This document shows, piece by piece, positions 34,797 through 44,096 of a stretch of DNA of 64,000 nt. Each line of letters starts with the position of its first letter. The stretch's first letter is position 1. The notes beneath the pieces were generated by a model. It worked only from the letters and a program-made list of their open reading frames with translations. It was not told the DNA's origin and searched no databases. A program made the translations under genes and the position numbers. This stretch comes from Chitinophaga sp. CF118 (GTDB taxonomy: Bacteria > Bacteroidota > Bacteroidia > Chitinophagales > Chitinophagaceae), in the NCBI RefSeq assembly GCF_900112615.1, contig NZ_FOMK01000004.1:744001-808000 (forward strand), in the 5' to 3' direction.

Positions 34797-35663
34797 TTAT
34801 CCTATTAATAACATATCTGCAATGGCAAATACGGCAAATACCACACTCGCTATACCATTGGTGGTCATAAAAGCAAGATTCACACGACTAAGATCATTCG
34901 GTTTTACCAGCAGGTGCTGTGAAATGAGCATCAGCACAAATACCGCCGCTCCTATTACGTACAACCAGTGAAACTGTCCGTCAATCCCGATGATAATAGC
35001 CAGAATACCTGCTACCAGATGCAGTCCTTCAGAGAAATGCAGCGCTCCTGCTTTGCCAAGCCAGGCTGGAATAGAATTCAGCGACAGGGAACGGTCAAAA
35101 TCCTCATCCTGCAAAGAATAGATGATATCAAATCCGGATACCCAGCAAAGTACCAGCAACGATAACAATACCGGTAACAGGGCAAAATGTCCTGCCACAG
35201 CCAGGTATGCGCCCACAGGAGCCAGTGATAATCCTAACCCCAGTACCAGGTGACAGAAGGCAGTAAAACGCTTGGTATAACTATAACCCAGCACCACCAG
35301 CAATGCTACCGGCGACAGGTAAAAACACAAAGGATTAATGAACCAGGTAGTCGTCATGAACAATACACAGTTCGCAATCACAAACAACAATGCATTCCCT
35401 TCTGTGATCACTCCCCTGGGGATTTCGCGCTGCGCCGTACGAGGGTTCTTCTTATCTATATCTGCATCCAGCCAACGGTTAAAAGCCATCGCAGCACTAC
35501 GGGCAAACACCATACATAATACCACTAACAGGAACAACTGCCAGCTGAATGACTGCTCCGCTTTTACTGTAGCTATAAAGAAGCCCGTCAGGGCAAATGG
35601 CATAGCAAAAATAGTATGACTAAATTTTACAAGTGATAGGTACTTGTTAACTGTACTGATCAT
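34797..35663 (-). CDS. UbiA-family polyprenyltransferase
   Basis: An integral membrane protein with about eight helices that attaches a polyprenyl chain to an aromatic acceptor. The two aspartate motifs are NRWLDADIDKKNPRTAQREIP and YSLQDEDFDRSLSLNSIPAWLG. I start at the ATG at 35663 (MISTVNKYLSLVKFSHTIF), which overlaps the stop of the preceding gene as ATGA; the frame extends 13 codons further. Members of this subgroup act on hydroxybenzoate or, in menaquinone makers using futalosine, as MqnP. The latter would fit a Bacteroidota but is not shown here. Confidence 0.82.
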   Translation of the reverse strand: MISTVNKYLSLVKFSHTIFAMPFALTGFFIATVKAEQSFSWQLFLLVVLCMVFARSAAMAFNRWLDADIDKKNPRTAQREIPRGVITEGNALLFVIANCVLFMTTTWFINPLCFYLSPVALLVVLGYSYTKRFTAFCHLVLGLGLSLAPVGAYLAVAGHFALLPVLLSLLVLCWVSGFDIIYSLQDEDFDRSLSLNSIPAWLGKAGALHFSEGLHLVAGILAIIIGIDGQFHWLYVIGAAVFVLMLISQHLLVKPNDLSRVNLAFMTTNGIASVVFAVFAIADMLLIG

Positions 35664-36202
35664 ATTGCTTTCTCTTTTTTCAACTTTACAAAGATATCCC
35701 AAACTACGATACCTGTGCTAACAGATATATTAAGGGAGTGCTTTACGCCCGATTGCGGTATTTCTATACAGCCAGACACCATCTTCATAACTTCCGCATC
35801 TACACCGGAAACTTCATTCCCAAATACCAGTGCCAGCGGTTTCCCCCCATCCGGCATAAAGGCATCCAGCATTGTACTTTGTTCAGCCTGTTCAATCGCC
35901 ATCACAATATAACCCGCCTCCTGCAATGCCGTTACAGCTTCTTTTGTAGTTGGAAAGTATTGCCACTCAACTGTTTCGGTAGCACCCAGTGCTGTTTTCT
36001 GGATATCCCGGTGTGGCGGAACAGGGGTATACCCGCATAATACAATGCCCTGAAGCAGAAATCCGTCTGCTGTACGGAATACAGATCCCACATTGTGCAT
36101 GCTACGCACATTATCCAGTACCAGCACCAATGGTGTTTTATCGGCCGCTTTGAACTGCTCCACCGTTTTACGGCCCAGTTCATCCATGCTCAGTTTACGC
36201 AT
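35660..36202 (-). CDS. TrmH-family (SPOUT) RNA methyltransferase
   Basis: The 180-residue protein has the SPOUT knot motifs: LVLDNVRSMHNVGSVFRTADGF near the start, ALVFGNEVSGVDAEVM in the middle and IEIPQSGVKHSLNISVSTGIVVWDIF at the knot. It methylates ribose 2'-OH in tRNA or rRNA using S-adenosylmethionine. The target base is not clear. Its stop overlaps the next gene start by 4 nt, so translation is coupled. Confidence 0.88.
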   Translation of the reverse strand: MRKLSMDELGRKTVEQFKAADKTPLVLVLDNVRSMHNVGSVFRTADGFLLQGIVLCGYTPVPPHRDIQKTALGATETVEWQYFPTTKEAVTALQEAGYIVMAIEQAEQSTMLDAFMPDGGKPLALVFGNEVSGVDAEVMKMVSGCIEIPQSGVKHSLNISVSTGIVVWDIFVKLKKEKAI

Positions 36203-36264
36203 TTTGCAAAAGTAAGATAATGACAGTGATTTTAGCAGGTCAACGGCACGTCCTTACATTTCTA

Positions 36265-36272
36265 TATATTTG
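36265..36272 (+). promoter_or_regulatory. -7 promoter box just before mutS
   Basis: TATATTTG fits TAnnTTTG and lies only 4 nt before the chosen mutS ATG. Transcription from it would begin about at the start codon, giving a leaderless mRNA. No clear -33 box is present. Confidence 0.4.
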
Positions 36273-36276
36273 CGGC

Positions 36277-38883
36277 ATGGCTAAAAGCAAATCGGAAGAA
36301 ACCCCACTGATGCAACAGCATAAGGCAATTAAAACCCGTTACCCGGATGCCGTGCTTTTGTTTCGTGTAGGAGATTTTTATGAAACTTTTAATGAGGATG
36401 CAGTTATTGCGTCCAAAGTTCTGGGCATTGTACTCACCAAAAGAGCAAATGGCTCCGCGTCTTACGTGGACCTGGCAGGTTTCCCCCATCACTCACTGGA
36501 TACCTACCTGCATAAACTGGTAAAGGCCGGCCATCGTGTGGCCGTATGTGACCAGCTGGAAGATCCCAAATCAGTAAAAGGCATTGTGAAACGTGGCGTT
36601 ACGGAAATGGTAACTCCGGGTGTGGCTGTGAACGATAAAATATTGGAGAACGCCAGCAATAACTTCCTGGCAGCAGTCCATATTGGTAATGACAATATCG
36701 GATTAGCATTCCTCGATATTTCTACCGGCGAATTCTTTGCGGCACAGGGAAGCGTTGAATATGCGGATAAACTTCTGCAGAGCTTTAAACCAGCAGAAGT
36801 ACTCTATGCCAAACAGCAACAGAAAACTTTCCGGCAGCACTTTGGTACAAAGTTCTATGTCTACACCATGGAGGAATGGATCTTTACCACCAACTATGCG
36901 CAGGAAATTCTCTTAAAACAATTTGAAACACATAGCCTGAAAGGCTTTGGTATAGACGAGCTGCCGGATGCCATCATTGCCGCGGGTGCTGCCCTGCACT
37001 ACCTGCGGGATACTGAACATCCGCATCTACAACACATCACCAGCATCCAGCGGATAGAACAGAATGACTTCCTCTGGATGGACCGTTTCACTATCCGCAA
37101 CCTGGAACTCCTGAACAGTGGCGTAGAGAACGGGCACACCCTTCTCAATACATTGGACAGCACCGTAAGTCCCATGGGCGCACGCCTGCTGAGACGCTGG
37201 CTGGTATTTCCCCTGCGGGACATTACCAAAATCAACGAAAGGCTGGATGTTGTAGAATATTTCATCAAAGAAACAGACCTCTCAAAAGCACTGCATCATC
37301 ACCTGAAACAAACCGGCGATCTTGAAAGAGTAGTATCAAAAATACCGCTCCGGAAAATAAACCCCAGAGAAGTTATGCAGTTGGCTAAAGCCCTGCAACA
37401 GGTAGAAGGTGTGAAGACATTGCTGGCAAACTCAGAAAACACCTACTTACGTGATCTCAGCCACAAGATGGATCCCTGCCCTGATATCTTACAAAGGATT
37501 CTCGAACAGATAGTGGAAACACCGCCTGTACTTGTAAGCAAAGGAGGCGTGATCCAATCAGGGATCAACGAAGAACTGGATAAACTTCGTATGATATCCA
37601 CTTCAGGAAAAGACTATCTGCTGAAGATTCAGCAAAAGGAATCAGAGGCAACAAACATATCGAGTCTGAAAGTGGCCTTTAACAACGTATTCGGTTATTA
37701 TCTCGAAGTAACCAATTCGCATAAAGACAAAGTACCTGATACCTGGATCCGTAAACAGACACTGGCTAATGCCGAACGCTATATTACACCGGAGCTGAAA
37801 GAGTATGAGGAAAAAATCATCGGCGCTGAAGAAAAGATCCTTTCACTGGAAGTACAACTTTTCGATGATCTGTTGCTGGCTTTACAACCGTACATTCAGC
37901 CCATCCAGCAGAATGCACAAATACTGGGACATATAGACTGCCTGCTTAGCTTTGCCACCAATGCTATCCAGTTTAAATATCGTCGCCCCACTATCACAGA
38001 AGGTTTCAATCTTGATATTAAAGAAGGCCGCCATCCGGTGATTGAACGCGGATTACCTCCGGGAGATTTGTATGTGGCCAACGATATCATTCTTGATAAA
38101 GAACAACAACAGATCATTATTCTCACTGGTCCTAACATGAGTGGTAAATCGGCACTGCTGCGGCAAACGGCCTTGATCACACTCATGGCACATATGGGCA
38201 GCTTTGTACCTGCTGCCAGTGCTGAGATAGGATTAACAGATAAGATCTTTACTCGCGTAGGAGCGTCCGATAACCTGAGTGGTGGCGAGTCTACCTTCAT
38301 GGTTGAAATGAACGAAACCGCCAGCATCATCAATAATATTACGGCCCGCAGCCTGGTAATTCTCGATGAAATAGGTCGTGGCACCAGTACATACGATGGT
38401 ATTTCCATTGCATGGAGCATCGTGGACTTCCTGCATGATATGACGGACCATAGGCCTAAAACGCTGTTTGCTACACACTATCATGAGCTCAATGAATTAG
38501 AGAACAAGCATGGTCGTGTTAAAAACTACCATATTACCAATAAGGAATCAGGTAATAAGATCATCTTCCTCCGCAAACTGGCGCCTGGCGGAAGCCGGCA
38601 TAGCTTCGGTATTCACGTTGCCCGTATGGCAGGTATGCCTCCGGAGTTGTTACAGAGAGCAAATGAAGTACTGGCTCACCTGGAAGAAAAACATATCGAT
38701 GCTCCACTGGACAAACACGTGAAAAATATGGCCTCACCAGCTCCCAAAGTACAGCTGAGCATATTTGATACACACAGCGATACATTTAAACAGATCAGGG
38801 AAATGCTGGATAATGTGGATATTAACCGCCTTACCCCTGTGGAAGCGTTGCTGAAATTAAGTGAGATTAAAAATCTTATATAA
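36277..38883 (+). CDS. mutS: DNA mismatch repair ATPase
   Basis: It recognises mismatches and starts repair with MutL. I use the ATG at 36277 (MAKSKSEETPLMQQHKAIK), giving 868 residues; the upstream ATG at 36220 adds 19 residues unlike the family. The mismatch-reading Phe-X-Glu motif is in VGDFYETFNEDA, and the ATPase has the Walker A loop GPNMSGKSALLRQ, signature SGGESTFMVEMNE, and Walker B ILDEIGRGTSTYDG. Domains are in the usual order and full length. Confidence 0.96.
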   Translation: MAKSKSEETPLMQQHKAIKTRYPDAVLLFRVGDFYETFNEDAVIASKVLGIVLTKRANGSASYVDLAGFPHHSLDTYLHKLVKAGHRVAVCDQLEDPKSVKGIVKRGVTEMVTPGVAVNDKILENASNNFLAAVHIGNDNIGLAFLDISTGEFFAAQGSVEYADKLLQSFKPAEVLYAKQQQKTFRQHFGTKFYVYTMEEWIFTTNYAQEILLKQFETHSLKGFGIDELPDAIIAAGAALHYLRDTEHPHLQHITSIQRIEQNDFLWMDRFTIRNLELLNSGVENGHTLLNTLDSTVSPMGARLLRRWLVFPLRDITKINERLDVVEYFIKETDLSKALHHHLKQTGDLERVVSKIPLRKINPREVMQLAKALQQVEGVKTLLANSENTYLRDLSHKMDPCPDILQRILEQIVETPPVLVSKGGVIQSGINEELDKLRMISTSGKDYLLKIQQKESEATNISSLKVAFNNVFGYYLEVTNSHKDKVPDTWIRKQTLANAERYITPELKEYEEKIIGAEEKILSLEVQLFDDLLLALQPYIQPIQQNAQILGHIDCLLSFATNAIQFKYRRPTITEGFNLDIKEGRHPVIERGLPPGDLYVANDIILDKEQQQIIILTGPNMSGKSALLRQTALITLMAHMGSFVPAASAEIGLTDKIFTRVGASDNLSGGESTFMVEMNETASIINNITARSLVILDEIGRGTSTYDGISIAWSIVDFLHDMTDHRPKTLFATHYHELNELENKHGRVKNYHITNKESGNKIIFLRKLAPGGSRHSFGIHVARMAGMPPELLQRANEVLAHLEEKHIDAPLDKHVKNMASPAPKVQLSIFDTHSDTFKQIREMLDNVDINRLTPVEALLKLSEIKNLI

Positions 38884-38894
38884 CTACATACTAA

Positions 38895-38928
38895 AAATCC
38901 GGATGATGCAATTACATCATCCGGATTT
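38895..38928. terminator. Bidirectional terminator between mutS and the copper monooxygenase-like gene
   Basis: A perfect 14-bp stem (AAATCCGGATGATG at 38895-38908 with CATCATCCGGATTT at 38915-38928, 6-nt loop) lies 11 nt after the mutS stop and 39 nt after the convergent gene stop. Confidence 0.75.
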
Positions 38929-38967
38929 CAGTATTAACATTTATAAGATCCTGATACCGTAATTTTA

Positions 38968-40287
38968 CTACTTTTTTAACCCTACATTAATTTCTTCATC
39001 TCCATCCTCATAAGGCAAGCTCACAACTACAAGTGTCAGCATTTCATCCTTTGAACGCATAGCACCATATACCGTTGCCGGCGGACTGGATTGATTCATC
39101 GGGTTATCTGCCGTATTATCATAAGTACCTTCTATTGTTACAACTGTTCCTGCGGGAATCTTCATCAATTTGGGAAACCAGTAAATCTCCTGCCAGTTAA
39201 AATTCCAATCCGGAATAGATACCAGCCGGATAGTATCTCCGGAAGGTGTAACTGCATAAGCCTTGAAGATCTTCCCTAAATAGTGCATATGTGGCCATAC
39301 ATAAAGTAATGACTGATCGGTAGGAGTCGCTACTTTTACCTTGAAACTTTTAACAACACCGGGAGGAATATAAAAATAAGGATCGATCTGTTTTTCGCCA
39401 ACACCACCGGAACCAAATGAGATGGATTGGATATGCCGTTTCACAGGTGTTTTGGTAAAAAAGAATTGTACTCCGTTGATTACATCTTCGGGTTTCGCCA
39501 AAGGAGCATAATGTACTGTCAGTAACACGACACCCCGCTTAGGCATGATCCAGCCCATATTTGCAGGATAAGACTCGTAAGAACTACCGGGAACCCATCC
39601 CCCGAAATAGATCATGTTCGTCCTGTATGGTACATACTGTTCATAATATTCCACATGCGACTGTGCATCTTCCATATAATCTGCCGTATGGTAAATATCC
39701 AGTTCAGGTACAGCGTCCACTTCAAAGTTGGCGTGATGTACTACCTTCCTGTTATTGGTAATAAATTCAATCGCTTCTACATTGGTAGAATCCGGCAGCT
39801 CAAAAGGTATCTTATATACCACAAATCTTTCCGTATTATCTCCCTCCACATGAAATGCAGTTTTCATCGATAATACAAGATCCGGCTTACGATTATAACG
39901 CGTTCCTGCAACATAATTATTCTCATCATTTCCGGTGGATTTGCCCTTCGGCATTTTATGATCTGCCCAATCAGCAATCATTGCAATCTGTTCATCTGTC
40001 AGTTTTCTCTCATTGGTAAATGATACATAGTGCGGATCGGGCATCCACGGTGGCATATACCGTGTCTGTGTGACTTTCTTTATAAAGGAAGCTCTCTTGG
40101 CAACATCTTCATATGTGACCAGGGAAAATGGGGCACCTTCGCCCTGCCGGTGACAGGGAGTACAGTTACTATGTATAACTGGTGCTATATGCTCGGACCA
40201 GGTAATTTTCTGCGCAGTAGATTCTTTGCAGAAGAAGGTGAAAAAAGATAATAATAACAGGACGATAATGCCGCCTCTCATACTCAT
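38968..40287 (-). CDS. Exported cytochrome c/copper ascorbate-monooxygenase-like protein, copy 1
   Basis: The 439-residue protein has a signal peptide (1-25), a small cytochrome c domain with the heme motif CTPCH at 42-46 and probable axial Met78 (RYMPPW), then a domain like the copper type II monooxygenases of the peptidylglycine/dopamine hydroxylase group. Its candidate copper ligands are His184-His185 (VVHHANFEV) and His259 (TVHY) for one site, and His333/His335 (WPHMHYLGK) and Met416 (DEM) for the other; spacings match that group. Periplasmic. Substrate unknown. The paralogue follows upstream at 40332-41648. Confidence 0.75.
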   Translation of the reverse strand: MSMRGGIIVLLLLSFFTFFCKESTAQKITWSEHIAPVIHSNCTPCHRQGEGAPFSLVTYEDVAKRASFIKKVTQTRYMPPWMPDPHYVSFTNERKLTDEQIAMIADWADHKMPKGKSTGNDENNYVAGTRYNRKPDLVLSMKTAFHVEGDNTERFVVYKIPFELPDSTNVEAIEFITNNRKVVHHANFEVDAVPELDIYHTADYMEDAQSHVEYYEQYVPYRTNMIYFGGWVPGSSYESYPANMGWIMPKRGVVLLTVHYAPLAKPEDVINGVQFFFTKTPVKRHIQSISFGSGGVGEKQIDPYFYIPPGVVKSFKVKVATPTDQSLLYVWPHMHYLGKIFKAYAVTPSGDTIRLVSIPDWNFNWQEIYWFPKLMKIPAGTVVTIEGTYDNTADNPMNQSSPPATVYGAMRSKDEMLTLVVVSLPYEDGDEEINVGLKK

Positions 40288-40331
40288 TCACTAATAATTA
40301 GGTGTTAAATAAAGCATTATTCATATGTCGT

Positions 40332-41648
40332 TTATTCCTTCATCTTTATATTCTCATCTCCTTTCTCGTAGGGCAAAAAGATCATCACTAATGTGAGCAT
40401 CTCGTCTGTTGTTTTCATATCCCCACTGGAATAAGTAAGCCGCGGCGGATTATACGGATTAGAGGGATTATTCACGGTATTATCGTAAGTCGCTTCTACG
40501 GTCAATACAGTCCCTTTAGGGATCTTCTGTAATTTCGGGAACCAGTAAGGCTCCTGCCATTTAAAATCCCAATCCGGGATAGATACAAACCTGATAGTAT
40601 CATTTGCAGGAGTGATCCCATATGCCTTGAATGACTTTCCGAGATAATGCATATGTGGCCATACATACAGGAAAGACTGATCTTCCGGAGCGGTTACCTT
40701 TAACTTAAAGCTCTTAACCACATTGGCCGGGATATAAAAATAAGGGTCGATATCTTTCTCTCCTACTCCACCGGAGCCGATGCTTACTGCCTGGATCTGT
40801 CTCTTTACCGGTGTTTTGGTAAAGAACAGCTGGATGCCGCTTACATTTTCTTCATCTTTACCCACTGGTGCATAATGTAATGTAAGAAGGATAACACCGC
40901 GTTTAGGCATGATCCAGCCAATATCTTTCGGATAGGATTCATAAGAAGTGCCGGGAATCCATCCTCCGTAATAAATCATCTTTTTCCTGTAAGGAACGTA
41001 TTGTTCATAGTCAAGGCGGGATCCTTCTGTAAGGTTGATGTAATCAAGGGTATTATAGAGATCCAGGTTCGCAGGAACGTCATCTATTTCATAATTGGCG
41101 TGGTGTATAATCCGCTTATTGGTAGAGGTGAATTCGATAGCCTCCACGTTCATGGAATCTGGTAGTTCAAAAGGGATTTTATACACAATAAACCTTTCCG
41201 TATTATTTCCTTTCACCACAAAAGCCTTTTTCATGGTAAGCACCAGGTCTGGTTTACGACCATAATGTGTACCTGAAATAAAAGAAGTATCATCTTTACC
41301 AGCTACAGGTTTCCCTTTAGGCATGTTATGATCTGCCCAGTCAGCAATCATGGTAATTTGCTCATCTGTCAGTTTCCGCTCATTGATAAAGGATACATAA
41401 TGAGGATCAGGTTTCCAGGGAGGCATGTACCGGTTCTGCGTTACCTTCTTAATGAAAGCAGCTCTTTTGGCAACATCTTCATAGGTATTAAGCTGGAATG
41501 GAGCAGCATCACCATCATGGTGACAGGGAGTACAATGATTATGTATAATTGGTGCAATGTGCTGATACCATGTAATGCGCTGGGCATCAGCTATATGAAA
41601 GAAAAGAACCAGGAATACGGACAACGTAACACATTTCATACAAACCAC
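40332..41648 (-). CDS. Exported cytochrome c/copper ascorbate-monooxygenase-like protein, copy 2
   Basis: A 438-residue paralogue of the protein at 38968-40287, about 45 nt apart on the same strand. It keeps the signal peptide, the heme motif CTPCH (39-43), RYMPPW, and the copper ligand motifs IIHHANYEID, TLHYAP, WPHMHYLGK and DEM. The copies diverge most in the signal peptide and in the 200-215 loop. Likely both act on related substrates. The redoxin gene lies 11 nt upstream, so the three are an operon. Confidence 0.75.
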   Translation of the reverse strand: MVCMKCVTLSVFLVLFFHIADAQRITWYQHIAPIIHNHCTPCHHDGDAAPFQLNTYEDVAKRAAFIKKVTQNRYMPPWKPDPHYVSFINERKLTDEQITMIADWADHNMPKGKPVAGKDDTSFISGTHYGRKPDLVLTMKKAFVVKGNNTERFIVYKIPFELPDSMNVEAIEFTSTNKRIIHHANYEIDDVPANLDLYNTLDYINLTEGSRLDYEQYVPYRKKMIYYGGWIPGTSYESYPKDIGWIMPKRGVILLTLHYAPVGKDEENVSGIQLFFTKTPVKRQIQAVSIGSGGVGEKDIDPYFYIPANVVKSFKLKVTAPEDQSFLYVWPHMHYLGKSFKAYGITPANDTIRFVSIPDWDFKWQEPYWFPKLQKIPKGTVLTVEATYDNTVNNPSNPYNPPRLTYSSGDMKTTDEMLTLVMIFLPYEKGDENIKMKE

Positions 41649-41659
41649 TTCTATAACAA

Positions 41660-42235
41660 TCAGAAATTACTGATAAGGCAACCTATCGGTTTAGTAGCAG
41701 CAAGGGGCTCCCCTCCTGTTTCTAAGTTATTTATAGCCTGTTCAAGATATTTTTTCGAGGCTACTTTTCTTGTTTTCCCTAATCCTACCACCCAGTCGTC
41801 AATCAATCCCCTGTAATGTTCTTTCCCGTTACTGCCTATCAGGATTACTTCCGGCGTAACGGTTGCATGCAGTGAGGTGGAGAGGTGCTTGGCAGGATCC
41901 ATCAGTACCGGGAAAGTTATGCCATAGTCTTTGGTAAAAGTTGCCACTTCACTTCTTGCAAAAGTGGCCCCGCTGATGATGCCATAGAATTGTACATCAG
42001 GGTGCTTATTCTGCAGTGCTTCAAGCACAGGTGCATAATTCCGGCATAACGGACACTCTGTTGACAGGAATATATACGCCACTGATTTGCCAACGGGTTT
42101 CACCGCGAACGTTTTTCCTTTAAAATCTTTTAGCCTCGTAGCTGATGCTATTTTAACACCAGCAATTAACTGTGCACTGAGAGGCTGTGAAATTAACAGC
42201 CATCCTAAAAGCACTAATAAAAACAGCTTCGACAT
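41660..42235 (-). CDS. Exported redoxin (AhpC/TSA-like) protein
   Basis: I start at the ATG at 42235, which opens a signal peptide (MSKLFLLVLLGWLLISQPLSAQ), giving 191 residues; the frame extends 12 codons further upstream. The thioredoxin-fold core has IFLSTECPLCRNYAPVLEAL with a CPLC pair, and a later cis-Pro region (TVTPEVILI). It would handle thiol or peroxide redox chemistry in the periplasm. It heads the cluster of copper monooxygenase-like proteins and probably supplies or accepts electrons for them. Confidence 0.75.
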   Translation of the reverse strand: MSKLFLLVLLGWLLISQPLSAQLIAGVKIASATRLKDFKGKTFAVKPVGKSVAYIFLSTECPLCRNYAPVLEALQNKHPDVQFYGIISGATFARSEVATFTKDYGITFPVLMDPAKHLSTSLHATVTPEVILIGSNGKEHYRGLIDDWVVGLGKTRKVASKKYLEQAINNLETGGEPLAATKPIGCLISNF

Positions 42236-42413
42236 AACGATTTGTTTATCATAACATTTATCATGGCACAAGTATTCTGGTTGATATAGCTCTAAATGAG
42301 AGCCGTGGATTTGCTCTCTGATACAATATACACATTAACTATATAAATATTCCTATATATTGAAAATTAATCTGTTTTAAGAAGAATTGGGGGAATTGGA
42401 GTTAATAAGGTAT

Positions 42414-42453
42414 ACAAAAAAAGCAGATGGCCCGCTAAAAGCGAGCCATCTGC
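42414..42453 (-). terminator. Terminator after the SusD-like gene
   Basis: GCAGATGGC (42423-42431) pairs with GCCATCTGC (42445-42453), the stem extends inward by several pairs, and seven T residues follow on the minus strand. It lies 23 nt beyond the stop of the SusD-like gene. Confidence 0.85.
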
Positions 42454-42475
42454 ATATAAGATTTCAGTGCATGAA

Positions 42476-44059
42476 TTACTTCACGTCCCAGAAGATCTTG
42501 GTATCTCTTTTATCTTTTGCGGCTACAGCATTGTAGTTAACTGTATTGTACAGGGTTTCTGTAGAAGGATACAGTAAACGTACAGGAGGCGCTGATGCAT
42601 TACCGTTACTGGAAGTTGCGAATTGCAAAACAGGATAATCAGTTCTTCTTAACTCAGCCCATGCCTGACCTGTTTCCAGAATACCGAAATGTACCCATTT
42701 CTGCGTGTAGATCTTTGCTAGTTTTTCTGTAGAAGTACCGCTGTAAGCAATAGGTGTTTTTAACAGGAAAGCAGCAATCGTAGCACTAGATGGTACATGT
42801 AATGTATCCCATTTTGTTGGAGGATTGTCTCTAGCTATTTTTGATTGGTTAATACCATAGTAAAATGCTACTGATTGGTAAATAGCATTTTCATATGATG
42901 ACTGGGCACTTCCAACACCCCATCTTTCACCAGCTTCTGCTTTCAGGAAACTTACCTCAGATGCAGTAAAGATTACATCCGGGATATTGTTGTTATAGTA
43001 GAAAGTAGCAGAATCGTAAGTAGCAAATCCACCAGCTCCATACTCAGTGCTGGTTACGTTGTAAGGAACACCTTTATAACCATTGTTGGCATCAGCATCC
43101 CAGTATACTGCTGTACGTGGATCACTATTCTGTACCATCAGGGTATCCATCAGGTAAGCGGGCGCATAACCGAAGTCTCTGAATACATCATACAGATCAC
43201 TTCTTACAGCAGTTGGGCTCATTTTGAAGAGTGCATTCTGGCTGTTATCTTCTATCAAAGGATAGGTAGCAGCATCTGCAAGCATAGCCGTAATTTCTGT
43301 TTGCGCTTTAGATTCACTCACATTAGAGATTCTCATTAATAAACGCAGACGTAGTGAGTTGGCATAACGTTGCCATTTGGAAAGATCTCCAAAGTACATC
43401 AGATCCGCTTTTGCCAGTCCTGATGCAGTGGTTGGCGCTAAGGTAGCAGTATCAAAATAAGTGTTCAGCTCTTTCAGTCCTGTAATCAGTGTATCATACA
43501 GCGCTGCAGCATCGTCAAATGGAGCAGGTTTAACGGTACGGTCAGCTGTGTTCAGGGAACTTGCCTTGGTGAAAGGAATATCACCCCAGAGGTCAATCAT
43601 TTGTGAAGCCTGATCATATACCAGTACCTGTGCACATTTCAGATACGCTTTCTGTTGTTGCTGTTCTGTAGGAGTCAATGAACCGATAGACAGCTGCATT
43701 TCCCTGTAGTTGTTCAGTATACCAGGACCGCTATAGTTATAGTCAGTACCTAAGCTGCCGTTGTAAAAATCTGTCCAGCGACCTTCTGTATAAGAAGTAT
43801 TGGGTACATACATCTGGTTGCCTGGTGATAATGATGACAGCTGAGAGAAAGCTGCAGTAGTAGGCATGATGAATGTATAGTAATCCCAGTAAGAAGGATG
43901 GATTCTCTTATTCATGAACATACCTGAAAACAGTTTGCCCAAAGAACCGTCAGCTGTTAATTCCGGGTTCAGATAATTATCCTCCAGTTTTTTCTTGCAG
44001 GAACTGAATGTACCTACCAGCAACATCAGGAGGGCTGCATTTATCAAAAGTTTTTTCAT
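42476..44059 (-). CDS. SusD/RagB-family outer-membrane lipoprotein, locus A
   Basis: The 527-residue lipoprotein has a lipobox ending FSSC at Cys21, then a TPR-rich fold typical of SusD-like proteins that cap SusC channels and bind the substrate on the cell surface. The C-terminal LRRTDYPVLQF region is a usual SusD_2 feature. It is 37 nt downstream of its SusC partner. No glycoside hydrolase or peptidase is near, so the nutrient cannot be named. Confidence 0.88.
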   Translation of the reverse strand: MKKLLINAALLMLLVGTFSSCKKKLEDNYLNPELTADGSLGKLFSGMFMNKRIHPSYWDYYTFIMPTTAAFSQLSSLSPGNQMYVPNTSYTEGRWTDFYNGSLGTDYNYSGPGILNNYREMQLSIGSLTPTEQQQQKAYLKCAQVLVYDQASQMIDLWGDIPFTKASSLNTADRTVKPAPFDDAAALYDTLITGLKELNTYFDTATLAPTTASGLAKADLMYFGDLSKWQRYANSLRLRLLMRISNVSESKAQTEITAMLADAATYPLIEDNSQNALFKMSPTAVRSDLYDVFRDFGYAPAYLMDTLMVQNSDPRTAVYWDADANNGYKGVPYNVTSTEYGAGGFATYDSATFYYNNNIPDVIFTASEVSFLKAEAGERWGVGSAQSSYENAIYQSVAFYYGINQSKIARDNPPTKWDTLHVPSSATIAAFLLKTPIAYSGTSTEKLAKIYTQKWVHFGILETGQAWAELRRTDYPVLQFATSSNGNASAPPVRLLYPSTETLYNTVNYNAVAAKDKRDTKIFWDVK

Positions 44060-44096
44060 TATTGTCTTTTTAAAAATCGTTTAGAAAATCAGTAAA

